Source: Brachypterus glaber (lineage: Eukaryota; Arthropoda; Insecta; Coleoptera; Kateretidae). From it: a stretch of 64,000 nt of DNA. The notes under the pieces were generated by a model. That model made no database searches and was not told the DNA's origin. It was given only the letters and a program-made list of their open reading frames with translations. Each line of letters starts with the position of its first letter. The stretch's first letter is position 1. The DNA is taken from NCBI GenBank assembly GCA_958510825.1, contig OY294049.1, positions 32,640,774 to 32,704,773 on the forward strand, given 5' to 3'. Positions 9,113-45,794 of the stretch are shown here, piece after piece. Position numbers and translations under genes: made by a program.

Positions 9113-9762
9113 CCTCGGCGCTATTTTTGTAAATACAATTTTTTTATAAATTCCTAGAATTTATTTGCAAAAATAAGAACTTAAATATTTCACACTTAAC
9201 TAAAGTTCAAGCAAGGTAAAACTTATTATAAGCACATTAACTTTTAAAGTTGTAAGTGGAGAAATAAGCCTTATCTAACTTTATTGGTTTGTACCCAATT
9301 CAATCTAAAATTTTCTTTTACGTAACTATAGACTTTATAAAATTATTGTTATTTTGTATTTTAACTTAATAAAATGTATTATACTTTTAAGAAAGCCATT
9401 TCTGTAAATAGCTTATGCTATAGTTTTAATTTTATTTTATTTATAAGTTTAGTGTACTATTTATTGTATTTATTTTTAATATAATATTTTGCCGAATCTA
9501 ATTTACCCAATTAAATATATGCATTTCCTTGTTTTTATTTTATTTATTTTTTTTTATATTTTTAAACCTGCAGTTAAAATTATTGTCAATTTGTTTTTTT
9601 TTTTTTAATTTAGCCTTAACTAAAAACGTTATATATACATCTAAAATATCCTAGCAACTTTTGCTAGCACTTCACACACATTTATTTTATAAAATTTCAA
9701 CAATACAAAAACACATTAAAATTTTAAAGTCCATGTTACTTATGCAATTACTAAATTACACG
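9113..9762. other. Ty3 element 3' untranslated region
   Basis: AT-rich sequence between the end of the pol frame and the 3' LTR. No env-like frame or other protein was seen. Confidence 0.6.
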
Positions 9763-12510
9763 TCAGTCAAATTTTGTTATAAAATCTTTAAATTTAGCAG
9801 GTAAATTTACCTTTCTTTTAGATCTAAAATTATCATTTACAGGTATCGATACAGGTAAAGTATTTTCATCCTTTTCCGGTATAGACACTGGTAAGGTATT
9901 TTTATTTCTTTCAGGTAAAGTATCTTTGTCATTTTCAGTTTTTTTACTCACTTCAGGTTCTGTGCTCCGAGGATCGCAACGTGGTGGTGTTTGTTCGTGT
10001 AGGTCGGAGATGGCTGCATCTGAAATCAAATTATTTTTTTTTTCCCCACTTTTCCTACCTGGTGCTCCTTTACCTCTACAACCCCTCCCAGGCTTACAAT
10101 GGAAGATTCTGCTTGTTGTTGATCTTGGTGATTTCCTGTCGTTACTTCACTGTTGTCTACCTAGTGCTAACTTCGCTGGTGGTTCTTACGTGGTTCCATG
10201 GGGTAATAACCGGTACGAAAATAAAAATTCTGCTACTAGCATGTTCATAGATTTTCCTTTATTTTTCGGGTCCAGCATTCTAGCTTGGAAATTACGTTTA
10301 AATATGCCTATACAACCTTCTGCAGCTCCGTTTGTGCTTTGATTTGCTGTACATGCTGATATATGGTTGATACCGTTACGTTTAAAAAAATCTTGAACGT
10401 TTTTCGCCTGGAATTGAGTACCCATGTCAGAAACCGCTGTTTTCATTAATCCCCACCTAGATACGAACTCTTTGATCTTTTCTTCCGTCTCCGTCGACGT
10501 CATAGTCTTTACGGGGTAAATTTCTACCCACTTGGAGTATGCATCTGTAAATAACAGGAAATTTTTACCTTTCACCGTAAAATAGTCCATATGGATCCTC
10601 GCAAAAGGTTCTGTTTCCAATTCCCATGGTGTAAGTATACTTTTTAGGGGCAGTTTACTACTTTGGAGGCAGTAAACGCAACTTTTGCAAACCTTTTCGA
10701 TATCCATGTCTATATGAGGCCAATACACGTAAGATCTCGCGAAATTAAGGGACTTTTGTATACCAAAATGGTGACTATGGATTTCTTCCAACACTTTTTT
10801 CCGTAGTGCTTCAGGGATCACTATTCTGTTTCCCCACATCAAAATCCCGCTGTCTATCGACAATTCTTGCCTTCTATTTTTAAAACTTTTGATTTCTTCT
10901 CTGATTTTTTCTGGCCATTTCTCCTTTTTCACATATCTCATTATCTCCTGTAAATCCACGTCTTTTTCTGTCTCTTTTCTGATTGCGTCGTTCTTCAAAG
11001 GCCAATCTTCGCATTGTTCTGTAAAATTTAGGTAACCACCTAAGTCCTTACTCTGGTTTTCGATTTTTACAGGTAAACGAGATAGAAAATCGCTTACTAA
11101 GTTAGTTTTTCCTGCAATATGCTTAATTTCGTAATTGAAATTGGACAAAAAAGCTGCAAATCTCTGCAATCGATTTGCGTACATGACTGGTAGCTTTTTA
11201 TCGTGTTTGAAAAGTCCTACCAGCGTTTTTGCGTCGGTCTTTATGTATATTTTTAGTCCAGTGATGTATTGGTAAAACTTCTGCAATGCATACTATATAG
11301 CCAGCGCCTCCAAATGTACTATAGGGTACAATTTTTCACTTTTTGTCAACGTGCGAGATATAAACGCAATTGGCCTTTCCGTTCCGTTAATCTCGTGCGC
11401 CAAGCATGCTGCTATGCCTTTTTCGCTACTATCCGTAGTCAGAATCAAAGGATAGTCAGGATTGAAGTGTACCAACACTGTATCTGACGTTATTATTTTT
11501 TTAACTTTCTCAAAAGCATCTTGACATGCTTTTGACCAATCAAATTTTGTCTCTTTCTTCAAAAGATCATACACAGGCCTTAGTATACTAACTGAATTAG
11601 GAATAAATTTAGAATAATATCCTACCATGCCCAGCAAAGCTCGAACTTCGGTCAAATTCGTGGGACTTGGTGCCTTCACGATCGCCTCGACTTTTTTTTC
11701 GCTTTTGGATATTCCCTCTTTGCTGATCTTATGTCCTAAAAATTCCAGAGTTGGCTTGAACAGGCTACACTTGTTTTTTTCCAGCGTTAATCCGGCATCT
11801 TGCAGTTTTTGCAGTACCATAGTCAGGTTTTTAAGGTGTTCCTCCCGATTGCGTCCGGTTACGATGATGTCGTCCAGGAAAACAGCACAGAAGTCGATAC
11901 CTGCAAGTAAACTCTCTATATATTTTTGAAAAACGAAACTGGCGGTGCGTATGCCAAAACAAAGGCGATTTACGCGATAAAGCCCACGGGGCGTAGCCCA
12001 CGTTAAGACCTTACTAGACTCTTGGTCTACTTCAAACTGAAGATATGCTCTATTCATGTCTAGTTTGGAAAAAGTTTCGCCCCCTGCAAGTTTTGAAAAA
12101 ACCTCTTCATGCCTCGGTAAAGGATATTGCTTGTCAACCAACCACTTATTTACAGTCGTTTTGTAATCTGCACACACCCTTAAATCTCCATTTTCTTTTA
12201 AAACACAAACTAAACCCGTAGCCCAGTCACTCGTAGCAACAGGCGTGATGACTCCCTCACGTTCAAGGTCATCCAACTCTTTGTCTAGTTTACTTCTAAA
12301 AGCTAAAGGAACACTTCGGCTTTTCATAAAAACCGGTATAGCATCTTTTTTTAAATGGATTTTTACTTTATTATATATAAATTTACCCAACTTACCGCTG
12401 AAAAGTATCGGAAATTTTGACGTAATGTCCTCTGTTCTTGGATATTGCGATGAAATCTGATTCACCACTCCGATGCCTACTCCGAACAAATCCAACCAAT
12501 CGCGACCCTA
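9763..12510 (-). pseudogene. Ty3 pol: RT, RNase H, integrase with in-frame stops
   Basis: One frame encodes, in order: RT with AVFLDDIIV (catalytic FLDD box) and FLGHKIS; RNase H starting LTTDSSEKGIAACL; a second RNase H part with KIYIKTDAK and ADFLSRL-like SDFLSRL; the integrase zinc finger (HSHHFGI ... CKSCVYC) and DDE core (MDYFTV, VSDMGTQF, GAAEGC). Stops interrupt it at 11293-11295, 10186-10188 and 10147-10149. After GRQ near 10155 the usual integrase C-terminal sequence is missing, so there is probably a deletion, and the frame resumes with a charged tail (RSKRKVNLPAKF) ending at 9763. Pol would copy the RNA and insert the cDNA; this copy cannot do so itself. Confidence 0.93.
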
Positions 12511-13759
12511 GGATACAGCACCCAGCTCCTGCAATTACATAAAATTTTACATTTTTAGATTTGTTCTCAAAATTTACATTAGCATGAAAATAACCTACTG
12601 GTTTGAAAGTGTTATTATCATAGGATTTCAATGTCATGTTATCGTTTTTTATTTTATATATTTTTTCAAAATAATTCGAATAAAAATTTAGTGGGACTGC
12701 ACTGATACTTGCTCCCGTATCGATACTAAATAAATGAGACTTTTTATCGATCTGAATTTTAACCTTAAATCTATCAATTGAATCATTTTTATTTTGATTA
12801 AAAATATTTACACTGTTCAAAGTACTCACATTTATACTATTGTTTTTATTTTTCGACTCTTTTACCACGTTTTTGCTGCTAGAACTCTCCATGAACCACA
12901 TTTGTTTACCTCCATTCTCGTTTTCAGACCTGGATACCTCTGAACCTGAACTTTCACCTTCTTCGACGAAATTAACACGCTTTTTCCAGCAATTTCTGGC
13001 TTGATGCGACCTCGCTCCACATATTTTACACGATCGCCATCGATTTTTCTTAACATTATTCTTCAAACTGTCATTTTTATTGACGGATGACGCCATGTTC
13101 GGTTTCTGATTCTGGTAGTGGTTGCGCTTCCGCCAGTCGGACGAATAAGGCTTGTCCCCCGATTGATTTGCGCGCGTTCCTGGATATCCTGTCTTCTGGT
13201 TGGTTCGATTTGAATATTTGTTCGTGACGTAGTGCACGTGACTTCCGTCGTCACTTTGCTTTTCTCTCGTCCTAGCTAGCTTCAACAACCTGTCAATCGT
13301 CTCATCCTCTTTCTCTTCACACAATCTCTCATAAGTCCTTCCTTTACTAAGCCCGGTAACGAATTTAATCTTTAAAATGGATTTTAGCTGCTCACCAAAA
13401 TTGCACATGGATGCCACATTACACAGCCTTGCGTAATATTCGGAAATCTTCTCATTTTCCGTCTGGAAAATCTCCATAAATTTCCGTCTTTCTTTCCAAA
13501 CGGATGTTTTCTCGCCAAAATGTTCAGAAAGTATTTTATTTAGCTCATCAAATAATTTGTCGGCCGGTTTATCCGGAAAACACAGGTCCCGACACAATTT
13601 GTACGTAGCCTCGCCCATCAGACTGAGTAATAATGGCACTTTTAAATCTTCTTTCACTGCATAAGCTTTAAAATGATGTTGCAACCGCTCACAATAAATT
13701 GTCCATTCACCTGATTCCATCAGGAACTCTTCCATTTTAATAGGTAACGCGGACGCCAT
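12392..13759 (-). CDS. Ty3 gag and protease
   Basis: I start the protein at the ATG 13757-13759 (MASALPIKMEEF), about 60 nt past the 5' LTR. It contains a capsid-like region with ERRKFMEIFQ and EYYARLCNVA motifs, a nucleocapsid knuckle (CKICGARSHQARNCW, CX2CX4-5HX4C) and a pepsin-type protease with the DTGAS catalytic triad and an ILG flap-end motif. The link to pol occurs at about 12510 through what looks like one extra G in CCTAGGGTCGCG: reading past it in the other frame restores the expected protease-RT linker. So gag-pol may originally have been one frame, with this a mutation rather than programmed frameshifting. The frame after 12510 down to 12392 is read-through. Confidence 0.88.
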   Translation of the reverse strand: MASALPIKMEEFLMESGEWTIYCERLQHHFKAYAVKEDLKVPLLLSLMGEATYKLCRDLCFPDKPADKLFDELNKILSEHFGEKTSVWKERRKFMEIFQTENEKISEYYARLCNVASMCNFGEQLKSILKIKFVTGLSKGRTYERLCEEKEDETIDRLLKLARTREKQSDDGSHVHYVTNKYSNRTNQKTGYPGTRANQSGDKPYSSDWRKRNHYQNQKPNMASSVNKNDSLKNNVKKNRWRSCKICGARSHQARNCWKKRVNFVEEGESSGSEVSRSENENGGKQMWFMESSSSKNVVKESKNKNNSINVSTLNSVNIFNQNKNDSIDRFKVKIQIDKKSHLFSIDTGASISAVPLNFYSNYFEKIYKIKNDNMTLKSYDNNTFKPVGYFHANVNFENKSKNVKFYVIAGAGCCILGSRLVGFVRSRHRSGESDFIAISKNRGHYVKISDTFQR

Positions 13760-13792
13760 TTTCACAGACACTTCACGCCCTTTTCCAAAAAA

Positions 13793-13820
13793 TTCGTCAC
13801 AGTTCAAAACCTTGTCGCCA
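13793..13820 (-). promoter_or_regulatory. Candidate primer-binding site of the Ty3 element
   Basis: Directly after the 5' LTR end (CAATATTTCA) the minus strand reads TGGCGACAAGG, beginning with TGG as expected for pairing with the CCA end of a tRNA. The tRNA cannot be named from sight. Confidence 0.55.
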
Positions 13821-14036
13821 TGAAATATTGTTGACTAGTAGCCGAGTGGTATCAATACTAGATCTATTAATAGGTGGCTTATAAATAATAGGAGAACGAT
13901 ATATAACTAATATCACAGGTTTATTGTTACGGGTATATCACAATGCATATCGTTTCAACGGCTAACATAGACTATCGTCCTACAGCGCTGCTTGTACAGC
14001 GGTGGTATACGCATGCGCAGATGCGGATATGTCACA
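13821..14036 (-). repeat. Ty3 element 5' LTR
   Basis: 216 bp, same sequence as the 8897-9112 copy apart from two substitutions (near 13852 and 14013). Flanked on its outer side by the target copy TTTGC. Confidence 0.95.
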
Positions 14037-14041
14037 TTTGC

Positions 14042-15478
14042 TGACGCAGGTCTAACAAAATCTCAATATGAAATCGTTCGTACAAGCGATAAGAAGAAAT
14101 GGCCCTGCTACAGTATTTTGGCTAAAGAAAAAAAACATGCTATCCTGATTCTGATTCGTTCACAGTCACAGAAAGTTTAGCTGAAGTAGACTTACAAAGT
14201 CTGTTAAACCATACTGCCGAAAGATTGCTATTGTTTTTAGAAGAAGTTATCAAGACTTTAACGGAAAGTGAGCGTAAAAATATGAAACTATATAGGAAAT
14301 GGGGTTGTGATGGCTCCCAGCAGACACAGTTTAATCAAAAGTTTGAGGATGACACTCATTCTGATGCCAGTATATTTCAATGCTCAATGGTTCCACTACA
14401 GCTAACTTGTGGAGTAAATAAAAAGGTTATCTGGCAAAACTCTACACCATCATCTCCAAGGTTTTGCAGGCCAATTCGAATTAGGTTTATAAAAGAAACT
14501 GCTGATGTAATAGCTGAAGAAATTGCTTACATGGAAAACAAAATTGCAGATCTAAAACCAACTAAACTTCAAGATATAGCAGTAGAACATGTAATGATGT
14601 TAACCATGGTGGATGGAAAAGTCTGTAACGCAGCAACCACCACTACATCGACAATGCGATGTTATATTTGTGGAGCAACATCGAAGCAATTTAATGATTT
14701 GGACAGAGAATGTGTTGACAAGCAAAGCACCTACAAATTTGGACTGTCAATTCTGCATGCTAGAATACGGTGTTTTGAAAGTCTCCTTCACCTATCATAT
14801 AAATTGCCTTTGAAAAAATGGCAGAAAAAGCTAAATGAAGATGAGAAGAGACTCATCTCAGATAGAAAGAAGAAAATTCAAGATGAATTCAAGAGCGAAA
14901 TGGGCATTCTTGTCGACATACCTAAGGCTGGATTTGGGAACACCAATAACGGCAACACAAGCAGGAGATTCTTCAACGACCCGGAAACATCTGCAGCTAT
15001 CACTGGAGTTGACGTAAGTTTGATTGCTAGAATAAAAATTATCCTACAAGTAATTTCCAGTGGCCACAAGACTGATGTAGAAAAGTTCAGACAGTATACT
15101 TTGGATACGGCAAAACTTTATGTTGAACTATACCCCTGGTGTCCAATGACTCCAACTCTGCATAAAGTTTTAGTGCACGGTCCTGATATAGTAGAGAATG
15201 CGCTTTTGCCAATTGGACAATTGTCAGAAGAGGCTGCCGAAGCCAGAAACAAAAATTTCCGGGAGTACAGACTTAGCTATGCTAGAAGATATCATCAATA
15301 GGTTATTGTTAACATCCGACCCTCTGTTGTCCAGCCTTGGGAAAAAGAAACACAAACTTACAAAGCCTTTTTCAAAAGAAGCTGTGGAAATGCTGCTTCC
15401 TGGAGAAGTCCAAGATTCCGACACTGAAAACAGTGAAAATGAAGAATATTCTGACAATGACGAAGTAGAATCTAATTA
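14042..15478 (+). pseudogene. Transib transposase, catalytic part (RAG1-related), frameshifted
   Basis: Continues the fragment that ends at 8896. Three frames in order: 14042-14130 (ADAGLTKSQYEIVRTS), 14130-15290 (main part) and about 15285-15478 (NRLLLTSDPLLSSL to the acidic end). Transib/RAG1 hallmarks: first acidic residue in WGCDGS, second in TMVDGK, a CYICG zinc-ligand pair next to it, HKVLVHG, and the last acidic residue in LSEEAAEARNKNFREYR, matching the E962 region of RAG1. Frameshifts fall in the A-run near 14127 and near 15285. Such transposases cut CAC-starting ends and make 5-bp duplications; I could not identify the terminal repeats. Dead copy. Confidence 0.88.
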
Positions 15479-16074
15479 AATATCAAAATATATATATATG
15501 TTATTTACCATAATAAAGTTTGAAAAATAATATAATTTTTATTTCCTCAACTCCTATTGAATGAAAAAAATGTAATCCTTAAAGTACCCATCTTTCCCCT
15601 ATATTGAACGCCATTGGCTTGGGTTTGTACAAAATGCATATATTTTACAATTTCTTGCCATATGGTAAGGTTTTCCGCCAATAAAAAGACATAAATAATT
15701 TTGGCCAGCTAAAATCGTCAAATACTCTTATGTGAACCGTTTAAATCACATGACAGTGAGATGAGAGTAAACTTTTACCCTAAACGTTTTGAATAAAACA
15801 CGTAAAATTAAGCATTTGTTTTAGTTGTTCATGTCTCAGAACATGTATTGGGTATTAATGTCAAAATTCCTCTAAAAAAAAACAAATATTTGTTTAAAAA
15901 TGCCTAATTTCATCATAAAAAAATGTTAATTATACTTAATTATACTTAAACTAATTTTAGTTGACATAAATAAAAATTTATAAAAAAAAACTTTCGTTTG
16001 GAATCGAATGTTTTAGCACAAAAAATTGAAAAATCAAAACCTTAAAAAACATTTTTAAAAAATTTAAAAATATT
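15479..16074. other. AT-rich spacer downstream of Transib
   Basis: Includes the expected Transib 3' end but no recognisable terminal inverted repeat. No gene seen. Confidence 0.5.
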
Positions 16075-16302
16075 AGTTTAAATAGAGAATTTTATAAGCT
16101 TTAAAATGATGTATTACACGCCCCCCTTTCCATTTAAAAAAATGTCCCCCCATGCTCCCATGCCCACATTTTAAGAGCTGAAAATATCAAATATATGCTA
16201 AAAGATAGTTTAAGTTGTCTTATTTAAGAGTTCTAAATTTGAAGTCGATATCTCAACTCGTTAAAAGGGGGGGGGGTGACTTTTGGACCGCACTGAATAA
16301 AT
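16075..16302. repeat. Half copy of the GTCAAAAGTC foldback family
   Basis: Reads TTTAAAATGATGTATTACAC, then C-rich blocks, a TCGATATCTCAACTCGTTAA-like block, and ends GGTGACTTTTGGACC. The same order of blocks occurs at 24720-25042, inverted at 36740-36965 and inverted at 41291-41480. Only one arm is present here. Confidence 0.65.
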
Positions 16303-16691
16303 AATTCCAAACAGGCATTCCTATACAGTGTGAACTTAACATTGAATATTTTCAAAATATGTAGGTTACTGCGTTTTATTGGCGATTAACCGTTGGGCAA
16401 TTGAATGACCTTATTATGCTAGGTAATAGAAACAACATTTATTTCCTTATCAATTTATTTAAAAGTAAATAAAATACTTTATTAATAGATTGCTACAAAA
16501 TTTGTACTACAAATATTAAAATACCTAATTTTAGACAATATAAAATACTTAAAAAAATACTTGATATGTATCAAATAAAATCACAGTCAGAAAAAGATAA
16601 AATTATAGATTTTTTCTTTAATATATTATTCGGTTTTCTTCTTTATAAAATTCTGAAAAAAAAAACATAAAAACATTTATATTTTCCCTGC

Positions 16692-16852
16692 TGAAAATGA
16701 CGGGTCTGGGTGGGTATAAATGGTGCATAAACCGGACTTGAGCAGATGAAATTCACCCGCTCATGTCCGGTCTATGCAACATTTGTACCCGCGCAGACCC
16801 GTCATTTTCAATAGGGTTGTTTAGTTATATATAGGGTTGTTTAGTTATATAA
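16692..16852. repeat. 119-bp hairpin MITE plus 21-bp tandem duplication
   Basis: Arms 16692-16737 and 16765-16810 are inverted copies (TGAAAATGACGGGTCTG... with a few mismatches), leaving a 27-nt loop. Directly after it ATAGGGTTGTTTAGTTATAT is present twice in tandem (16811-16850). Confidence 0.7.
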
Positions 16853-17172
16853 CTATGGAACTAAGTTTAACTCTTTAACGAAAAATTTTAAAAAGAATTG
16901 TATTTATTTTGCTAATTTACTATGCAAATTTAATTGCCATTTTTTAAGATGGTTTCGATCCAAAAGAAAAAATAACTAATAGACGATAAAACTCGAAAAT
17001 ATATTTGTTCTGTACTCTTTTTTTTTAAGAAGTTAACTTAAAAAGCACCGATCGGTACATGCTTTTTAGCACACAAAAAAACAACTGATAAGTTGTCTGA
17101 TACAAAAATAATTTTTACCATAGAGTTTGAATTCAGATAAAAGCTTAACAATAATTAAATATAAAAATGTTT
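16853..17172. other. 3' flank of ABCC gene A
   Basis: AT-rich. A sense-strand AATAAA lies at 16903-16908 (minus strand), about 265 nt past the stop codon, and is the best polyadenylation-signal candidate. Confidence 0.4.
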
Positions 17173-41945
<24,773 letters not shown>

Positions 41946-43040
41946 TCTTTAAAACCCACAAACCCACAATAAATTAACTGTTAACTTTTATACAAATAGG
42001 TACCCAACGTTGGTTCGTTCCGGTGCAGTGCTCGACGTATACTAAAGTAAAACTCTCACTGTTTTAGTACGAGGACATTAAAATACTGAAAATCAGCTGT
42101 GGAGACCTTCTCCGTTACGATAATACTCATTTAATTGTAATCAATTAAAAATCGAAGATATTGAATTTTAATTAGTGAATCTTGTTGGTTGAAAGCATTG
42201 AACAAGTTATTCCGTGCACGGAATAACGCCGCGTGGTCGAAAGAAATATGAATATTACTTGTTACGCGTAATATTACTTATACAAATTTTGTAGATAGTT
42301 TTCACTGTACAACAAAAAAAAAAAGTATATTTTGACCAAAAAGTCAATTCCTTAAGAAGTTTCTTTTATTATTTTTTTTATTTCATAGACAACCCAGATA
42401 TCAAAATGACTCGAAAAATCAATGCTTTATGAAGTCACAGTGAGAGCATTATTGATTTCGCGTGAGACTCGTAGTACAACACATGCGCGCTCATATGCGG
42501 ATCACTCACGCGTGATTTTTTTTGTAGGTTTTTACAGGTAGGTTTTCACGAGGGGTTTCCGTTTTTTTTTTGGGAAGAAAAATACAAATAATAACAAGCC
42601 GTAGAAGTTCCCATTTTGAAAATAAGTTAATGTCAGTATAGTTTTGCTCAGAAACAATTTATCACTCGTAAAGGTAAAAGAAAAGAAAAAGGAATTAGAT
42701 TTTTTATAAAATTATCATTTTTTATAAAACCCAAAGATCCAAACCGTTTCCGGTGTACAAATTGGAGGAAATCTTGTGGGTAATCTTTTGAGGGAATCCG
42801 AGTAAATCTCATATTATCCAAATGTGAGACCGTTTTTGGGTAATTTTCTACATTTATAAATCTTAAGGGATTATCTCCTAGAAGGAATTCAGCTGTACAT
42901 TTTGTTTTTTCGATGGTTTACCCATCGCGAAAACCTTATTCTACTTTAAATTAAGAAACAATATTTAATATTAATGGAGCTCTCTACAAATAGAATTATG
43001 AAACAAAAGACGTCTACCCTATCTCTATCTCATTTGTGGT
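41946..43040. other. 5' flank of gene A
   Basis: Promoter and 5' UTR of gene A should lie here, but no clear TATA/initiator pair could be singled out in the AT-rich sequence. Confidence 0.4.
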
Positions 43041-43317
43041 ACACTTTCCAGCCAACCAAATAAATACTGTATTTGTTTTTCATATAACAAATACAGTATT
43101 TATTTGGTTGGTCGGAAAGTGTAGCACTGAGCGGCACGAACGAACATAGCTAATGTGAATCTGTAGAATAAGATAATTCTACTAAAATTTAGATGGCGCC
43201 AGTTATTTCTTTAATAAAAATAATATAGTTACACTTTTCGCCCGGCCAAGTAAATATTGTATTTGTTCAACAAAGAACAAATACAGAATTTGTTTGGTTG
43301 GGTGGAAGTGGGAGTGT
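43041..43317. repeat. Two related hairpins
   Basis: Hairpin 1: 43041-43077 with 43086-43122 (ACACTTTCCAGCCAACCAAA and inverted copy). Hairpin 2: 43231-43268 with 43275-43312 (ACACTTTTCGCCCGGCCAAG and inverted copy). They share the AATACTGTATTTGTT-type core and are about 110 bp apart; perhaps two copies of one MITE. Confidence 0.75.
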
Positions 43318-43923
43318 ATGTATGTCTTCTATCCTTTTTGGGTAGAACTTTTGTCCCTGTCTAATCTAACGGGAGAAATCGCCATTGAAGCATTTTGGTA
43401 GAAAAATGTTGTAGGGGAAGAGGGGGATGGTTCAACCAAGGGGCACATTCAACCAGTCGCTCTAACTTCCAAGACTATTTGAATTAAGCGCCCAAATAAG
43501 GCACATAACACTCTTCCTTGCAAAATGGCCAATTTATCTCATTTAGAGTCCAAGTGAAACAAAAAAATATGGTTTTTGCGATTTTATGTAAAAATTTTCG
43601 TACTTTTTATTTTTTTGGTAGAGCATTTGTGTTTAATATATTCCTCACGTTACAAGGTTTACTATTTTACAAAATTATTACAGTTTGTTTGGATAATCTG
43701 ATATTGTTTTAACCTTGAATCAAGAAATTTTACCGGAAATAATTTTTATGTGCAAAAAGTACACCTGAGGCACATTCAGCCAAACGCGCTGGGGCACATT
43801 CAACCTATGGTTTTTGCAAATGGTGAAAAACAAAAAGGGTTAAATCATACTATACTGTAGTTTATTTCTACTGGATACTGTATAATTGGGGTGAAGGGTG
43901 CTGACATATTTATGCACAGCACA

Positions 43924-44197
43924 TGCACTTAGGCCGCCTTGTTGGGCCCATTGTACTACCTCCCTTTGGTAGCAACATCTAATCCCCTAACCATCCAACC
44001 CTTTAAATGTGCCTCAGTAAGGAATTAGGGGTGATGTTGCTTATACCGGCCATGTCGAGCCAGTACTCTTCTAGCATGGACCCTCGATTTGAAGCTAACG
44101 CTGGACAGTGACAGAGCACGTGTTACATTGTTGCGTCTTCTAGGTTACATCCTCTGCAAAGTGGGCTATCGACAAGTCTCATTGCATGGAGGTGTTT
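43924..44197 (-). pseudogene. LINE C-terminal zinc-knuckle fragment
   Basis: Reads KHLHAMRLVDSPLCRGCNLE, then after an in-frame stop HVLCHCPALASNRGSMLEE and further stops: the CX2C...HX4C knuckle typical of the end of R1/jockey-type ORF2. Several stops; an old relic between genes A and B. Confidence 0.72.
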
Positions 44198-45794
44198 AGT
44201 TTATTTCTATTTTAAACTTCTGTTTTAAACATATGTGCCTTACTTTTCTTTTTATTTCATATCACTTATAAGAGGAAGTTTTATTCACATTTAATTTTAT
44301 TTATTAAAGTTATATTTTTTTTAGTGATATTTTATTTTATGTATTTAAACTTTTTACAAGCTGCATGTTTTTACCTATATATTACAGTTTATTTAATAAA
44401 TGTAATGAAAACATAGAGTTGGGACAAATTTCACATATTAATTTTTCAAATTTACATTTCTGAATATTTTTTAAATTAAAAATATTGTAATATAACTTGA
44501 TATATTGGACTACTTCTTGCAAATATTTTTTAAACTTACTTCATAAATAAAATTATGAAAACAGTTTTTTTAGTGTGCTGTTTTTGTACCAAGTCTCCCT
44601 TTTACCAGGGAGATTTGGGACAAGCAATGGGGAGACTTCAGACAGGTTAGATAAACCTCTAAATGAAAGAAAAATATTTTTTAGTTTAAAAAAAAACACT
44701 AAGAAAGAAAAAATGTAAAATATTTTAAATAAAACATGATAAACAAGATATTTTTCCTATAGTAAATCCTCAATATCCCAGAAATATTTTTTTTAGAACT
44801 CAACCTAATTTTGAGTTCGTGTGGCACGGATCTATTTACTGTAGAATTACCCTGTATGTTATAATTTTAGATTTTACGCAGTATATTATATAAAATTAAA
44901 TGTTTCTTAATTCAATAAAATGAGACGGCTCCACTCTCCCTTAACTCTCCCTTAACATAATGTCCCAACTCTACCTTACTGCTCCGTGTCATTGTAAGTG
45001 GGCATATTTTTTTTTAGGTAAGAGTAAACTATGAGAAAAACTCGACATTTTATAGCTTAAAAATTGTTTAATATATGAAAAATTACTTACTGGTGACACT
45101 TGCAACCACAAAGTACTATAATCGATAATTCAAAGCAAAAACAAAGTTACTTTTCACTTTACAAAACAATTAAAATAGCCACAGATTTTAAAAACAAAAC
45201 AAATGGGTGAGATATGGCGATATTTTTACTTCTGAAAGTAAAGGTAAACAATATGTGTGACCTTTAATATTGAGCAACCAATAATAAACTAGAAAAAGTC
45301 ACTGTCCCAACTCTCCCGCGGTACCAACTCTCCCACATCTCCTCTATACTAATATTAATACGGGCAATTAGTTTATGTTAATTTATTTTTTTGAATTTAT
45401 CCAGAGGCGTGTCTAGGACAAAATGTGTGAGGCTTAACACATTTTTGCCCCAAACTTTTTTATGTATTTTTTTTTTATATTTGTAAAAAATATAGATTCC
45501 CCGAGTAAACATACATAAAAAATGTCATATAGTATAACAATGTAGAAGCAATCGTTAAAAAAAACGAAATTAAGAGGAAGTAACAATTTGTGCCACCAGA
45601 AATGTTAGTTTTTAAAAGGCTATTACTCCTTTAATATTAAATATAGGTGTTTCGGTAAAGAGTACTTTTTTGCTTAGTTTTAAATGAAGAATCACCCTGC
45701 AGCATTAAAATTTTATTTGTGCTTTTTTGTTCCCCATTCTATATGTCCATCTTCGAAGGGCTGGAGCTCCCTTAGGGCTCATTTCCAGACCAAC
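44198..45794. repeat. Spacer with recurring AACTCTCCC / GGGAGA motifs
   Basis: Patches near 44590-44645, 44925-44985 and 45300-45350 share TCCCAACTCTCCC-like words; GTAGGGGAAGAGGGGGATGG near 43412 could be a matching left end, giving an element of about 1.9 kb. Not secure. No gene. Confidence 0.4.

Larger units (their letters stand above)
8897..14036 (-). mobile_element. Ty3/gypsy LTR retrotransposon (5140 bp)
   Basis: Two 216-bp LTRs (8897-9112 and 13821-14036) start TG and end CA on both strands and differ at only 2 positions. The target duplication TTTGC is at 8892-8896 and 14037-14041. On the minus strand the order is 5' LTR, primer-binding-site candidate, gag, protease, RT, RNase H, integrase, 3' LTR, the Ty3 order. 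No env frame is present. The element has inserted into a Transib transposase gene. Nearly identical LTRs point to recent insertion, yet pol has several stops, so it was either mobilised in trans or has decayed in coding sequence. Confidence 0.96.

Noticed and set aside
9926..10342. 138-codon plus-strand frame in the Ty3 element
   Set aside because: Antisense to the integrase C-terminal region; could not be matched to an env or accessory protein.
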